Source: G963668605 sp963668605
GTDB lineage: Bacteria; Acidobacteriota; Terriglobia; Bryobacterales; Bryobacteraceae
Direction of reading: 5' to 3'
Assembly: GCA_963668605.1 (NCBI GenBank)
Contig: OY764903.1
Span: 2,604,001-2,668,000, forward strand
Length of the DNA: 64,000 nt
The translations under genes and the position numbers were made by a program. The stretch's first letter is position 1. Each line of letters opens with the position of its first letter. Shown here piece by piece: positions 18,394 through 27,368 of this stretch. A model generated the notes under the pieces. That model saw nothing but the letters and a program-made list of their open reading frames with translations, was not told the origin of the DNA and did no database searches.

Positions 18394-19593
18394 ATGCTCA
18401 CACTTCTATTCGCGGCGATCACGATCTCCACTTCGTTTGAAGGCGGCAACATCGGGAAGGTCGAAACGCTTGCGGCCGCGCATCTGCGCTGTGCGGTGAA
18501 AGGACAGGCGGACCAGAACAACCGCAACCGCCAGGCCAGTTGGTACTACTTCCAGTTAGGCAATCTGCCCAAGCGGGAGGTAACGATTGACTTCGTGGAT
18601 CTCGCCGGCGAGTACAATTTCAAGGCCGGCACGCATCCGGTCACGAAGAACACACGGCCGGTTTACAGCTACGATCAGCGCACATGGACACACTTTGAGG
18701 ACCGCAACGTCGAATGGGATGAGAAGGAACTGCGCCTGACGCTGCGCTTCACCCCGGCGCAGGAAAAGATTTGGATCGCGCACATCGCGCCGTACACCGC
18801 CGCCGATCTCGCCCGAATTCCGTCCAGCCCGTTTCTGCGCCGCGAAGTCATCGGCAAGACCGTCAAGAGACGTGACATGCCGCTCTTCACCGTCACCGAC
18901 CCCAGCATCCCGCTGGATTCCAAGAAGGTGGTCTGGGTCATGGCCCGGCAGCACGCCTGGGAGACGGGAACATCGTGGGTCATCGACGGCGCTCTGCGTT
19001 TTCTGCTCTCGGCCGCACCTGAAGCGGATGCGATTCGCCGCTCCACGGTCTTCAAGATTTTCCCCATGGCGGATCCGGACGGCGTGGCCACGGGTGCGGT
19101 CCGCTTCAACGCGAACGGTTACGATCTCAATCGCAATTGGGACGCAATCGACGCGCAGTTCATGCCCGAAATTGCAGCACAGCGCAAAGTCATGCTCGAC
19201 TGGCTGGACTCCGGCAAGCGCATCGATTTGTTTCTCGCGTTACACAACACCGAGACGCAGGACTTTATCGAAGCTCCGCTCACCGCGGGCGGCGCGGAAC
19301 TCCAGGCCATCGCGCATCGTTTTCAAAAGCTGCTCGATGAGCAAACGACGTTTCATGCGCCGAAAGGCCCGCGCAGCTCCGGCACGACGACCACGCCGGG
19401 CATGAAAGGACGAATGACCGTCTATCAGGCACTACTCCACGAGCGCAAGGTCCCTGCCTTCCTGATGGAGCAAATGGTCGAGCGCAGTCCGCGGCTCGGC
19501 CACCCACCAACCGTGCAGGACCGCCTCGACTTCGGCGCCGCACTAGTCGGGGTGCTCGCAAATACTCCCGCCCCTAACCAATCAACCAAATAA
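18394..19593 (+). CDS. M14-family zinc carboxypeptidase, cytosolic-carboxypeptidase-like architecture
   Basis: The 399-residue protein has an N-terminal beta-rich domain (about 15-135, with WYYFQLGN), as in CCP/M14B peptidases, then the catalytic domain. Zinc ligands appear as H187-x-x-E190 (ARQHAWETG) and H284 (LALHNTE), with the substrate-binding YDLNRNWD at 243-250. A short hydrophobic N-terminus may be a signal peptide, which would place it in the periplasm. The reaction is removal of C-terminal residues from peptides or protein tails. It sits 15 bp after the PLP enzyme gene and 2 bp before the next oxidoreductase, so the three likely form one transcript. Confidence 0.82.
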   Translation: MLTLLFAAITISTSFEGGNIGKVETLAAAHLRCAVKGQADQNNRNRQASWYYFQLGNLPKREVTIDFVDLAGEYNFKAGTHPVTKNTRPVYSYDQRTWTHFEDRNVEWDEKELRLTLRFTPAQEKIWIAHIAPYTAADLARIPSSPFLRREVIGKTVKRRDMPLFTVTDPSIPLDSKKVVWVMARQHAWETGTSWVIDGALRFLLSAAPEADAIRRSTVFKIFPMADPDGVATGAVRFNANGYDLNRNWDAIDAQFMPEIAAQRKVMLDWLDSGKRIDLFLALHNTETQDFIEAPLTAGGAELQAIAHRFQKLLDEQTTFHAPKGPRSSGTTTTPGMKGRMTVYQALLHERKVPAFLMEQMVERSPRLGHPPTVQDRLDFGAALVGVLANTPAPNQSTK

Positions 19594-19595
19594 CC

Positions 19596-20858
19596 ATGAC
19601 TCTCAATCGACGTACTTTTGTATCCGCCGCAACCGCTACTGCGGCTTCCTATAACCGCGTGCTCGGCGCGAATGAAAAGATCCGCGTAGGCCTGATCGGC
19701 TCCGGCGGGCAAGGCCGCTCGGACTGGAAGCTGTTTCTGAAACACCCCGATGTCACGCCCGTCGCCGTAGCCGACGTCTATGAACCCAACCTCGAACAGG
19801 GCCTCTCGCTGGCCAACGGCCAGGCGAAAGGCTATCGCGATTTCCGCAAACTGATCGAGCGGAAGGACATCGACGTTGTCATTGTCGGCACCCCCGACCA
19901 CTGGCACGCTTTGCCCACGATCATGGCCTGCGAGTCGGGCAAGGATGTGTATTGCGAGAAGCCGCTTTCGCTCGCCATCCGCGAAGGCCGGCTGATGTTG
20001 AACGCCGCGCGCAAGCACAACCGCGTTGTGCAGACGGGCAGCCAGCAGCGCTCCGGACCGCACTACGCGCAAGCGGTCGAAATCATCCGCAGCGGCAAGC
20101 TTGGCAAGGTGCCGCACATCCAGGCGAGTTTCATCCGCAACGCAATGCCCGGCTGGGGCAAGGCTCCCGACGAACAGCCGCCCGCCAACCTCGATTGGGA
20201 CATGTGGCTCGGACCGGCGCCGAAAGTGCCGTATAACAAGATGCGCTGCCTGTATCATTTCCGCTGGTTCTGGGATTATTCGGGCGGGCAGATGACCAAC
20301 TTCGGCGCGCACGATATCGACATCGCCCGCTGGGTGATCGGCGCGCGCGCTCCCATCGCCGTAGCCGCGTTCGGCGGCCGCTTCGCGCTCGAAGGCGCAG
20401 GCGAGACGCCCGACGTTCAGGAAGTGATCTATCAGTTTCCGGAGTGCGTGCTCTCCTGGAGCGTCCGCGAAATGAACAAAGAGCAGCGCTCGGGCCTCAC
20501 CTTTCACGGCACGAAGGCCACGATGCAGCTCACGCGCGGCGGCATACAGATCAACGGCGAAACCTGGAAGGGCGCCGATGCGCCCAAGCAGCCGCAGGCG
20601 CCCGACGCAAAGTTCCCCGGAACGGAACAGCACGGCGCGCATGTGCTCAACTTCATCGAGTGCGTCAAGAGCCGCAAGCGCCCCAACGCCGACATCGAGG
20701 AGGGCCACCTGACGGCTACGATGTGCCACATGGGCAACATCGCGACGCGCCTCAACCGTTCGCTGCGTTGGGATGCGGCCAAGGAAGAGTTCAGCGGCGA
20801 CGCCGAGGCCAACCGCTGGCTCGAGCGCCCCTATCGCGCGCCCTGGAAGCTGGCGTAG
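19596..20858 (+). CDS. Gfo/Idh/MocA oxidoreductase with Tat-type leader
   Basis: The 420-residue protein starts LNRRTFVSAATATAAS, a twin-arginine-like leader of the type common on acidobacterial members. The NAD(P)-binding motif is VGLIGSGGQGRSD and the catalytic EKP motif is in VYCEKPLSLAIREGR. GGQMTNFGAHDIDIARW supplies the second-domain His. The family oxidises or epimerises sugars and inositols; the substrate is unknown. It follows the M14 gene with a 2-bp gap. Confidence 0.9.
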   Translation: MTLNRRTFVSAATATAASYNRVLGANEKIRVGLIGSGGQGRSDWKLFLKHPDVTPVAVADVYEPNLEQGLSLANGQAKGYRDFRKLIERKDIDVVIVGTPDHWHALPTIMACESGKDVYCEKPLSLAIREGRLMLNAARKHNRVVQTGSQQRSGPHYAQAVEIIRSGKLGKVPHIQASFIRNAMPGWGKAPDEQPPANLDWDMWLGPAPKVPYNKMRCLYHFRWFWDYSGGQMTNFGAHDIDIARWVIGARAPIAVAAFGGRFALEGAGETPDVQEVIYQFPECVLSWSVREMNKEQRSGLTFHGTKATMQLTRGGIQINGETWKGADAPKQPQAPDAKFPGTEQHGAHVLNFIECVKSRKRPNADIEEGHLTATMCHMGNIATRLNRSLRWDAAKEEFSGDAEANRWLERPYRAPWKLA

Positions 20859-20931
20859 TTATCCGCGTTTGGTCGATAGCGGTTCGCCGCGTATCCGCCT
20901 CCGGACTGCGAAATAGCGTACTATCGGCTGC

Positions 20932-21378
20932 ATGGTGGCGGCCTTCGTCCTGCTGATACTAGCAAGCAATCTCGCTGTCCTCGCGCTGATTTTCCTGCTG
21001 GTTTCCTGGATTCTCTCCTTCATCAGCGGATGGGGGCGGCTGGCCGCAATGTACCGTTGCACTCCGGCAGTGCAGGTGGAGCCGATGCGCCGCGAAACTC
21101 TCGGCGTGGGCGTTGGCCGCTACTATCGTTGTGCGAAGATCGCTTTTCCGCCGGAAGGTCTCTATCTAGCGGTGGCTGTGCTTCGCTGCCATCCGCCACT
21201 GTGCATACCGTGGCGCGAGTTCAAGCACTTCGAGGAAGTGCAGTACTACAAAATGCGCTCCGTGCGCCTGACTGTGGGCGCGCCTGAGCAGGGATCGATT
21301 CTGCTTCCCATGCAGCTCTACTGCCAAGCCTACCCGTATCTCATTAGGGAAAACGCGGCCGCACGTCGCTTTGCTTGA
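20932..21378 (+). CDS. Hypothetical protein with N-terminal membrane helix
   Basis: This 148-residue protein has one long N-terminal hydrophobic segment (about 2-33) and a soluble remainder with no motif I recognise. Segments such as YLAVAVLRCHPPLCIPWREF suggest a small beta-rich domain. Coding is supported by the open frame and an ATG after a 73-bp gap. It converges on queE with 11 bp between the stops. Confidence 0.55.
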   Translation: MVAAFVLLILASNLAVLALIFLLVSWILSFISGWGRLAAMYRCTPAVQVEPMRRETLGVGVGRYYRCAKIAFPPEGLYLAVAVLRCHPPLCIPWREFKHFEEVQYYKMRSVRLTVGAPEQGSILLPMQLYCQAYPYLIRENAAARRFA

Positions 21379-21389
21379 AATCGGCCCAC

Positions 21390-22073
21390 CTACACGCCAC
21401 GACGGTCTCCCCACAAGTCGACGTGCAGCCGTGGACTATAACGGAAATTGTGGGCGCGGCACACGTCCACCAGCCACAATCCGCGCTCGCGCAGTAGCGC
21501 TGCGTTGGTCCCTTCCGGCATCAGCACCACACGGCGGCGGTCGGCATTGAGATCGCGGACCAGGGTCAGTATCTCGGCCATGTCTTCCAGCTTTTCGACT
21601 ACGAACTTGAGCTGGTATTCATAACACGTCATCAGCCGCTTGAGCACCGCTGGTTGTATTCGCAGATTTTCGTGCCGCGCCGCCCAGCGGCCGCCCTCAC
21701 GCTCGTATGGCGTTGAGTTGGCTAGTTTCGGGCTGATGCTCATCAGGTCACACGCGACGGGCAGGAACAACGTGCCCGCAGTCTCGATGGTAATGTGCCG
21801 GCGCGCAGCCGCCAGTTTGTGCGTCAGCGCGACGGTCTCCTCAAATAGCAGCGGCTCTCCGCCTGTGACCACGGCGTAGTCCGCTCCGTAGCCGAGCACC
21901 TTCTCGACGATCGCGTCGACGCCCAGCGTCTCGCCCTCTGGGTTCCACGACGTGTACGGCGTATCGCACCAGGTGCAGCGCAGGTTGCAGCCGCTGGTGC
22001 GCACGAAGACCGCGGGCGTCCCCATCAGTATGCCCTCGCCTTGTACGGAGTGAAAGATCTCTGCGATGCGCAT
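21390..22073 (-). CDS. queE: 7-carboxy-7-deazaguanine synthase
   Basis: The ATG at 22073 gives a 227-residue radical SAM protein beginning MRIAEIFHSVQGEG, as in other QueE proteins. The 4Fe-4S cysteines are Cys29, Cys33 and Cys36 (GCNLRCTWCDTPY). VTGGEPLL is the SAM-binding GGE motif. QueE makes 7-carboxy-7-deazaguanine, the ring contraction step of queuosine and 7-deazapurine synthesis. The 3' border of intron copy 3 lies 48 bp upstream; queC, which makes the next intermediate, is on the far side of the intron in the same direction. Confidence 0.95.
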   Translation of the reverse strand: MRIAEIFHSVQGEGILMGTPAVFVRTSGCNLRCTWCDTPYTSWNPEGETLGVDAIVEKVLGYGADYAVVTGGEPLLFEETVALTHKLAAARRHITIETAGTLFLPVACDLMSISPKLANSTPYEREGGRWAARHENLRIQPAVLKRLMTCYEYQLKFVVEKLEDMAEILTLVRDLNADRRRVVLMPEGTNAALLRERGLWLVDVCRAHNFRYSPRLHVDLWGDRRGV

Positions 22074-22394
22074 GACAGCCCAGTGTACCCCGGCTCCGAA
22101 CTTCGTTTCGACGACGAAGCATCGGGTGGAGTGACCGGGATTTCGCCCGGCCACCCTCCCACACCACCGGACGTGCGGTTTTCCGCATCCGGCGGTTGAA
22201 CCAAAGGCGATCTAACGAGCCTCAAGATCGGTTGGAAACAAGAAGCCGTATCTCCGCAGTTTCGCGTGGCTGATGGCGGTGTTGATTACAGGATGCACCG
22301 CCATCGCCCATGCTCCGCGACTGCTGCCGACCACGCCTATTGACTCCCGCGTAATATAGCGACACTTTTCCCGCGATACTACGTCTAACCTGGT

Positions 22395-23410
22395 ATGGGC
22401 AATGCTGCCGGAGTGCGACGTGATTTCGAGGCCTTGGAGAAACGCCGCTTCGAGGCGATCCGCTTGTGGGAGAAGGGATTGAAGCAGGCGGAGGTGGCCC
22501 GCCGGTTGAAAGTGGCGCGGCAGACCGTAGCCCGCTGGGTGCAGGAGTATCGGGCGGGCGGCAAAGACGGGTTGCGCAAGGCCGGCCGCGCCGGCCGCAA
22601 ACCCCTCCTCACGAGCGAGGATCGTCAGCGCCTGAGCGAGCTTCTGTTGCAGGGACCGGAATCGTTGGGCTATGAGACGCCCCTGTGGACCTGCCCGCGT
22701 GTGGCGCATTTGATCGAGGAGGAGTTTGGCGTCACCTACCACGAAGGTCATGTTTGGAAGATTCTGGTGGGACTGGGCTGGAGTCCGCAACGACCCGTCG
22801 GCCGGGCGCGTGAGCGAAACGAGGCGGCGATCCGAACCTGGAAGCGAAAGACCTGGCCGGCCATTAAAAAAAAGCCCGCACGCAGGGGCGCACGATAGTC
22901 TTTGTCGACGAAAGCGGGCTGAGTCAGCGTCCGCACCGTTGTCGTATGTGGGCTCCGCGTGGGCAAACGCCTGTACTGGACTACAACTTCAATTGGAAGA
23001 GCCTGTCGGCGGTGGCCGGCCTCACGGTGTGGAACTTCTACTTCCGGCTCTACGCCGGGAGCGTCAAGAGTCCGCAGGTAGTGGAGTTCCTGCAAGCGCT
23101 GGTCCGGCATATCCGCGGACCCTTGCTGGTCATCTGGGACGGGCTGCCTGCCCACCGGAGTCGGTTAGTACGCGACCACATCGAGAGTCTGGCCGGACGG
23201 ATCGAGGTCCAATACCTGCCGGGCTACGCACCCGAACTCAATCCGGTCGAGTACATCTGGAGCTACTGGAAGCACCACGAACTGGCCAACGTCTGCCCCA
23301 AAGACTACTGGCACCTTAGCGAGGCGGCCCGCACCACGCTGCGCCGGATGCGCCGCCGCCCGCGTTTGATTAGCGCTTTCTGGAAACAATCCTTACTGCG
23401 TCTGGAATAA
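22395..23410 (+). CDS. IS630-type transposase made by -1 frameshift
   Basis: Two overlapping frames make one protein. The first (22395-22898) has a helix-turn-helix of the family (KQAEVARRLKVARQTVARWVQEYR) and a winged second HTH region (LIEEEFGVTYHEGHVWKIL). The second frame runs to 23410 and holds the DDE triad: FVDESG, VIWDGLPAH and PELNPVEYIWSYWK. A -1 slip at the A-rich run joins them into about 338 residues, the normal family length. Without the slip the product stops at 167 residues with no catalytic residues. The two terminal repeats are intact, so the element may be active. Confidence 0.9.
22866..22874 (+). promoter_or_regulatory. Likely programmed -1 frameshift site
   Basis: A run of eight A and a G gives the heptamer A_AAA_AAG in the reading frame at 22868-22874. 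Reading then continues one base back, giving ARTQGRTIVFVDESG with the first catalytic Asp. The GC-rich sequence just downstream may provide a pausing structure; none was folded. A plain frameshift mutation is the alternative. Confidence 0.75.
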
Positions 23411-25091
23411 CTCTATATTATGCGGGAGTCAATAAGTGCCGGTCCCGCGTGATGCCAAGCTGCCGTAACTTTCGCAGTCGTCCCCGCGTGTCGTGCCATC
23501 GCAACCAGAAACACTTCCGAATGTGCCGTCGAACCCAGCTTTCCAGGTCGCGAATCCGGGTCCGTGCTTCGACCAGCCGGAAGTACCCCCACCAGCCACG
23601 CACGTAGCGGTTCCAATCGTCACGCAGTTGTTTACTGCTGCGACTTCGCCGCGCATCCCAGAGTTCGCGAACCCGGTCCTTGAATCGTTCGACACTCTCC
23701 GGTGCTATTCCGATCCGCTTCTTGCAGTCCAGTCGAAAGCCCAGGAACTTACGTTCCCAAACCCTCCCCGTTCCGCTCTTGGCGGCATTCACCTTCAACC
23801 GCAGATGCTTCTCGATCCAGCCCTGTATCGAAGCCAGCGTTCGCTCCGCCGCCGCTTGACTGCCTACGTAGATATTGCAGTCATCGGCATAGCGGCAGAA
23901 GCTGTGCTGCCTCCGCTCCAGTTCCTTATCGAGCGCGTCCAGGTAGATGTTGGCCAGCAATGGAGACAGCGGTCCGCCTTGCGGCGTTCCCTCCACGCTT
24001 TTCGTCACCACCCCGTTCACCATGCTTCCCCGCCGCAGGTATTTCCCAATCAGTTGCAACACCCGTTTGTCCCGGATCACTTCCGCGATCCGGCCTATCA
24101 GGATGTCGTGATTGACGTGGTCGAAGAACTTGGCGATGTCTAGATCCACCACCCAGTCCTTCCCTCCCTGCGCATATTGCTGTGCGGCTCGCACGGCGTC
24201 CTGTGCGCTGCGCCCCGGCCGGAATCCGTAACTGTGCCCGCTGAATTGCGGATCGAAGACCGGTGTCAGCACTTGCAATAACAACTGCTGTATGAACCGG
24301 TCCTGTACCGTCGGGATGCCCAGTGTCCGCGTGCCCCCGCTTGGCTTCGGTATCTCTACACGCCTCACGGGACTTGGAACGTAGGTCCCCTTCAGAAGTT
24401 TGTCTTTGAGGATCCACCAGTTCGCCTGAAGATGCGATTCCAGTTGCGCCGTCGTCATCCGATCGATACCCGCCGCTCCCCGGTTGCGTTTCACCGCCGC
24501 CAGCGCTTGCGCGTAGTTCTCGTCCCGTACGGCTGTTTCCATTAACGTCTCGTACATTGCTCTCCGTCGAGAGGTTCGCAGAGCTCCGGCATCGTCTCCT
24601 CGCGTTCAGACTTCCGCGGCTGCACCGCCTGATCCGAAAGCACTCCCGGGCTCTCGCCACCGTAGTTGTGACGTCCCGCGATTCGAGTTCGCTTATTGCG
24701 CCGGCCTCCAGTTCCTCCTCTAGCTCCAATGCATTGGTCCTTCGGCCCTTCGCTCCACCGTCATTACAACGGCTTCTTCGCTACTACGGCCTCTGCTGAC
24801 TTCTCCTCCACTCTCATGCAAGAGATCTCCCCAGGTAAGGTGCAGAATCTGTCCCCTCGTGCCGACTGGCTGTACCTGATGCGTCTTGATGATCTTTGGG
24901 CTTCGCTGTTTGGCGCCAGCTTGCCGCCCGCACCCGGCCTCACTGCCAGTTCGTGTCCCTACGGTCGAGAGTTTGCTACGCGCTTCTTTCGGCTTCGCCT
25001 CGCGGCTACGCCTTGCGTTTCGCTACGGTTGCCTTCATCGGCTCCGATTGGCTCCTTTCATCCAATTAGATTCTGCCCATGCTGGGCACAC

Positions 25092-25212
25092 GCCTCCCGT
25101 CGCTGCCGCTCCGGGCACCGTGGGCGGTTCCGCCAGATAACGCCCGCGCCAGTAATGGGAGGCGATCCTTTCATCCGTCCAACAGTGCCCGGAGCGGCAG
25201 CGACGGGAGGCG
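25092..25212. repeat. Inverted pair of REP-like palindromes with matching arm changes
   Basis: Minus copy at 25092-25121 and plus copy at 25181-25212. The two arms share differences from the general consensus (GCCCGGAGCG and GACGGGAGGC) and differ from each other at only one of 30 positions. The left arm is the upstream exon of intron copy 3. The pair lies just past the queC stop; no gene is seen in 25092-25219. Confidence 0.85.
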
Positions 25213-25219
25213 CTTGTGA

Positions 25220-25915
25220 CTAGCGGCGGTACTCCAACGGATCGTCGACGCCAGCTTCGGCGAAGCCCTTCCGCCGCAGCAGGCAAGAGTCGCACTCGCC
25301 GCACGCGCGGCCCTGTTCATCGGGGTCGTAGCAACTGTGCGTCAACCGGAAATCGACGCCGCTCTCGAGCGCCAGTTGCACGATTCCCGCCTTGCTCAAC
25401 TTCAGCAGCGGCGAATGGATCTTGAGTTTCGTGCGTCCTTCGACGCCGGCTTTCGTAGCCAGATTCGCCATGCGCTCGAAGGCTTCGATATATTCGGGGC
25501 GGCAATCGGGATAGCCGGAATAGTCGATCGCATTGATGCCGATGAAGACGTCGGCGGCTTCGAGGACCTCCGCCCAGGCCAGCGCGAACGAGAGGAAGAT
25601 CGTGTTGCGCGCCGGGACGTAAGTGATCGGAATACCGTGACCCATCGCCTCGGCGGAGCGGCCCTTTGGTACATCGATTTCCGCCGTCAGCGCCGATCCG
25701 CCGAACAGCCGCAGATTCAGTGGCGCCACCATATGTTGTTTCGCGCCAAGATGCTGCGCCACGCGCGCCGCGGCCTGCAACTCTATCCGATGGCGCTGTC
25801 CGTAGTCGAAGGAAAGCGCGTAGCATTCAAAGCCGGCACGCGTGGCCACGGCGAGGCAAGTCGAGGAGTCGAGTCCTCCGCTCAGCAGGCAGACCGCTCT
25901 TTTCTTGGTGGCCAA
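25220..25915 (-). CDS. queC: 7-cyano-7-deazaguanine synthase
   Basis: The 231-residue protein has the PP-loop SGGLDSS (12-18), the ITYVPARNTIFLSFALAWAE motif and a C-terminal zinc site (CYDPDEQGRACGECDSC). It turns 7-carboxy-7-deazaguanine into preQ0 with ATP and ammonia. The start codon appears to be TTG at 25915, one base after the stop of the MFS gene, so translation is probably coupled. With queE downstream past the intron it forms a split que operon; queD and queF are not in the window. Confidence 0.95.
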   Translation of the reverse strand: MATKKRAVCLLSGGLDSSTCLAVATRAGFECYALSFDYGQRHRIELQAAARVAQHLGAKQHMVAPLNLRLFGGSALTAEIDVPKGRSAEAMGHGIPITYVPARNTIFLSFALAWAEVLEAADVFIGINAIDYSGYPDCRPEYIEAFERMANLATKAGVEGRTKLKIHSPLLKLSKAGIVQLALESGVDFRLTHSCYDPDEQGRACGECDSCLLRRKGFAEAGVDDPLEYRR

Positions 25916-25916
25916 C

Positions 25917-27119
25917 TCACAGTCCTTTCGGTAGCTTCAGACTCAGGAAAAACCCAATCAGGGGAAAGAATGTCAGGCTGCCCAGCGCGATCTGCATTCC
26001 GTAGTGGTCCGAGACCCAGCCGGTCAGTGGGATGAAGATCATGCCGGCGGCGCCCCACGCGAAACCCATCATCAACGCCGAGACCGTGCCCGCTTGCGTG
26101 GGCACGAGTTCCTGCGCCATCACTACATTTACCGGAATGGTGAAGAGCAGCGTCAATCCGCCCATCGCCAGGCCGGCCAGTGCGAGCGGGCCATTCGTCA
26201 AAAAAAACAAGGCAAGGAAGGGCACGCAGGAGATCATCGAAATGGTAATGACCTTGCGTCCACCGAAACGGTCCGAGAGATGACCGCCGAGAAATCCACC
26301 GATCGCGCCGGCGGTGAGATACAGCGAAAGCGCGTAACTGGCCCCGGCAAGCGAATAGTTTCTTTCGCGATGCAGATACAGAGGGAGTAACTGCGCGAAA
26401 GTAATTTGCACAATCGAACGGATAAACACCAGGAAGTACAAGATCGTCAGCGGACGCCACACGGCGCGCAGCGGCGCCCAGTCGAAGCGGCTGCGTGCGT
26501 GGGCATGCACATCCGGCCCGTTGGGGAGCATCGCGAGCAATAGAATCGAGACCAGCACGCCCGGAGCCGCGGCCCACGGCAAGTGCGTCAAGCCGAGGTG
26601 CGCGGCGAGCGTCGAAAAGTAAGTGGGACCCAGCGCCATTCCTAATGTGCCGGCGCTGATGAACATCGCCATCCAGCGGCCCTTGTTGCCGGGCAGCCCG
26701 ACGGTGGCGCGCGACGAGGCCTGCGGGTGGAACGCAGCGATTCCGGTTCCGCCCAGAAACGCCATCGCGAGCAGCCATCCATACGTCGGAGCCAGGCCCA
26801 GTGCGGAAACGAAAACACCTGAGATCGCCGGCGACAGCGCAGCGAAAAGTTTGGTGCGATAGCGGTCCGAGAGCAGCCCGTAGACCGGCTGCATGACGGA
26901 GGAGGAAAACACCATCACGCCGCCCACGATGCCGGCCTGTGTCAGCGTAAGGCCGAGCTTATCGACCAGCAAGGGCTGCAGCGCCCCTAGCGCGCTCGAG
27001 TACAGGTCGATAAACAAATGGCCCAACGAGAGAAGCACCAACGCCGTCAGACCCACACCGGCCGCCTTGCGGCACTCCGGGCGGTCGATCGACACGGCAC
27101 TGGTTGGGCTGAAAGGCAT
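25917..27119 (-). CDS. MFS exporter, fosmidomycin-resistance (Fsr) type
   Basis: The ATG at 27119 gives 400 residues with about 12 hydrophobic segments. The early sequence GHLFIDLYSSALGALQPLLVDKLGLT and the loop GLLSDRYRTK resemble Fsr-type transporters. FHPQASS in helix 4 region (GTGIAAFHPQASSRA) is also typical. Substrates are probably drugs or small metabolites, unknown here. It is the first gene of the transcript with queC. A longer frame to 27248 extends into the REP repeats and is not used. Confidence 0.8.
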   Translation of the reverse strand: MPFSPTSAVSIDRPECRKAAGVGLTALVLLSLGHLFIDLYSSALGALQPLLVDKLGLTLTQAGIVGGVMVFSSSVMQPVYGLLSDRYRTKLFAALSPAISGVFVSALGLAPTYGWLLAMAFLGGTGIAAFHPQASSRATVGLPGNKGRWMAMFISAGTLGMALGPTYFSTLAAHLGLTHLPWAAAPGVLVSILLLAMLPNGPDVHAHARSRFDWAPLRAVWRPLTILYFLVFIRSIVQITFAQLLPLYLHRERNYSLAGASYALSLYLTAGAIGGFLGGHLSDRFGGRKVITISMISCVPFLALFFLTNGPLALAGLAMGGLTLLFTIPVNVVMAQELVPTQAGTVSALMMGFAWGAAGMIFIPLTGWVSDHYGMQIALGSLTFFPLIGFFLSLKLPKGL

Positions 27120-27131
27120 TGGATAAACACT

Positions 27132-27244
27132 GGCCTCCGGTCGCTTTCGCTCCCGGTACTGTTGAACAAATTCCCTACGGCCGGACCGCGCTACCGCAGC
27201 GCGCAACACCCAAACAGTGCCGGGAGCGCTAGCGACCGGAGGCA
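27132..27244. repeat. Inverted pair of REP-like palindromes
   Basis: Minus copy at 27132-27163 and plus copy at 27212-27243, each about 31 bp and separated by 48 bp. They lie in the 249-bp gap between two divergent genes (MFS exporter and TIGR03437 protein), where no other element is seen. No intron is inserted at this pair. Confidence 0.85.
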
Positions 27245-27368
27245 GCATTGCACCTTCACGTAGGTGTTGTTCAAGCTTCGTTACTAAACTGCCAAACTAC
27301 TAGTCTCTATTATATCGGTGTGATCCGGACCCGCGAAACGATCTAGAGTATTCTGTGTAAGAGGGTCT

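Larger units (their letters stand above)
22340..23432 (+). mobile_element. IS630-type insertion sequence, 1093 bp, TA target duplication
   Basis: The ends are 20-bp inverted repeats, ttgactcccgcgtaatatag at 22340-22359 and its complement at 23413-23432, with one mismatch. Both sides are flanked by TA (22338-22339 and 23433-23434), the standard IS630/Tc1-mariner target duplication. Comparison with the unbroken introns (cgccTAagtg) confirms the exact insertion point. Confidence 0.96.
22212..24557 (-). pseudogene. ltrA: Group II intron reverse transcriptase gene broken by IS630-type insertion
   Basis: From 24557 the frame matches the intact 416-residue maturase through RDRHL, then runs into the IS and stops at 23418, giving 379 residues. 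The remaining C-terminal part (from GVVGSSRGAW to the original stop at 22212) lies on the other side of the IS. About 41 C-terminal residues of the maturase are lost, while YADD and most of the X domain remain. Copies 1 and 2 could supply maturase in trans. Confidence 0.93.
22121..25091 (-). mobile_element. Class C group II intron, copy 3, interrupted by an IS630-type element
   Basis: The intron ends match the other copies (GTGTG at 25091, CGAT at 22121). Removing the inserted IS (1093 bp) and its TA duplication (2 bp) from 2971 bp leaves exactly 1876 bp, the length of the other copies. The upstream exon is again the outer edge of a REP-like palindrome (25092-25121). The intron lies in the queC-queE gap in the sense direction, so splicing would restore a joined que transcript. 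The IS lies in the maturase gene, in domain 4, so the ribozyme core is not broken. Confidence 0.93.
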
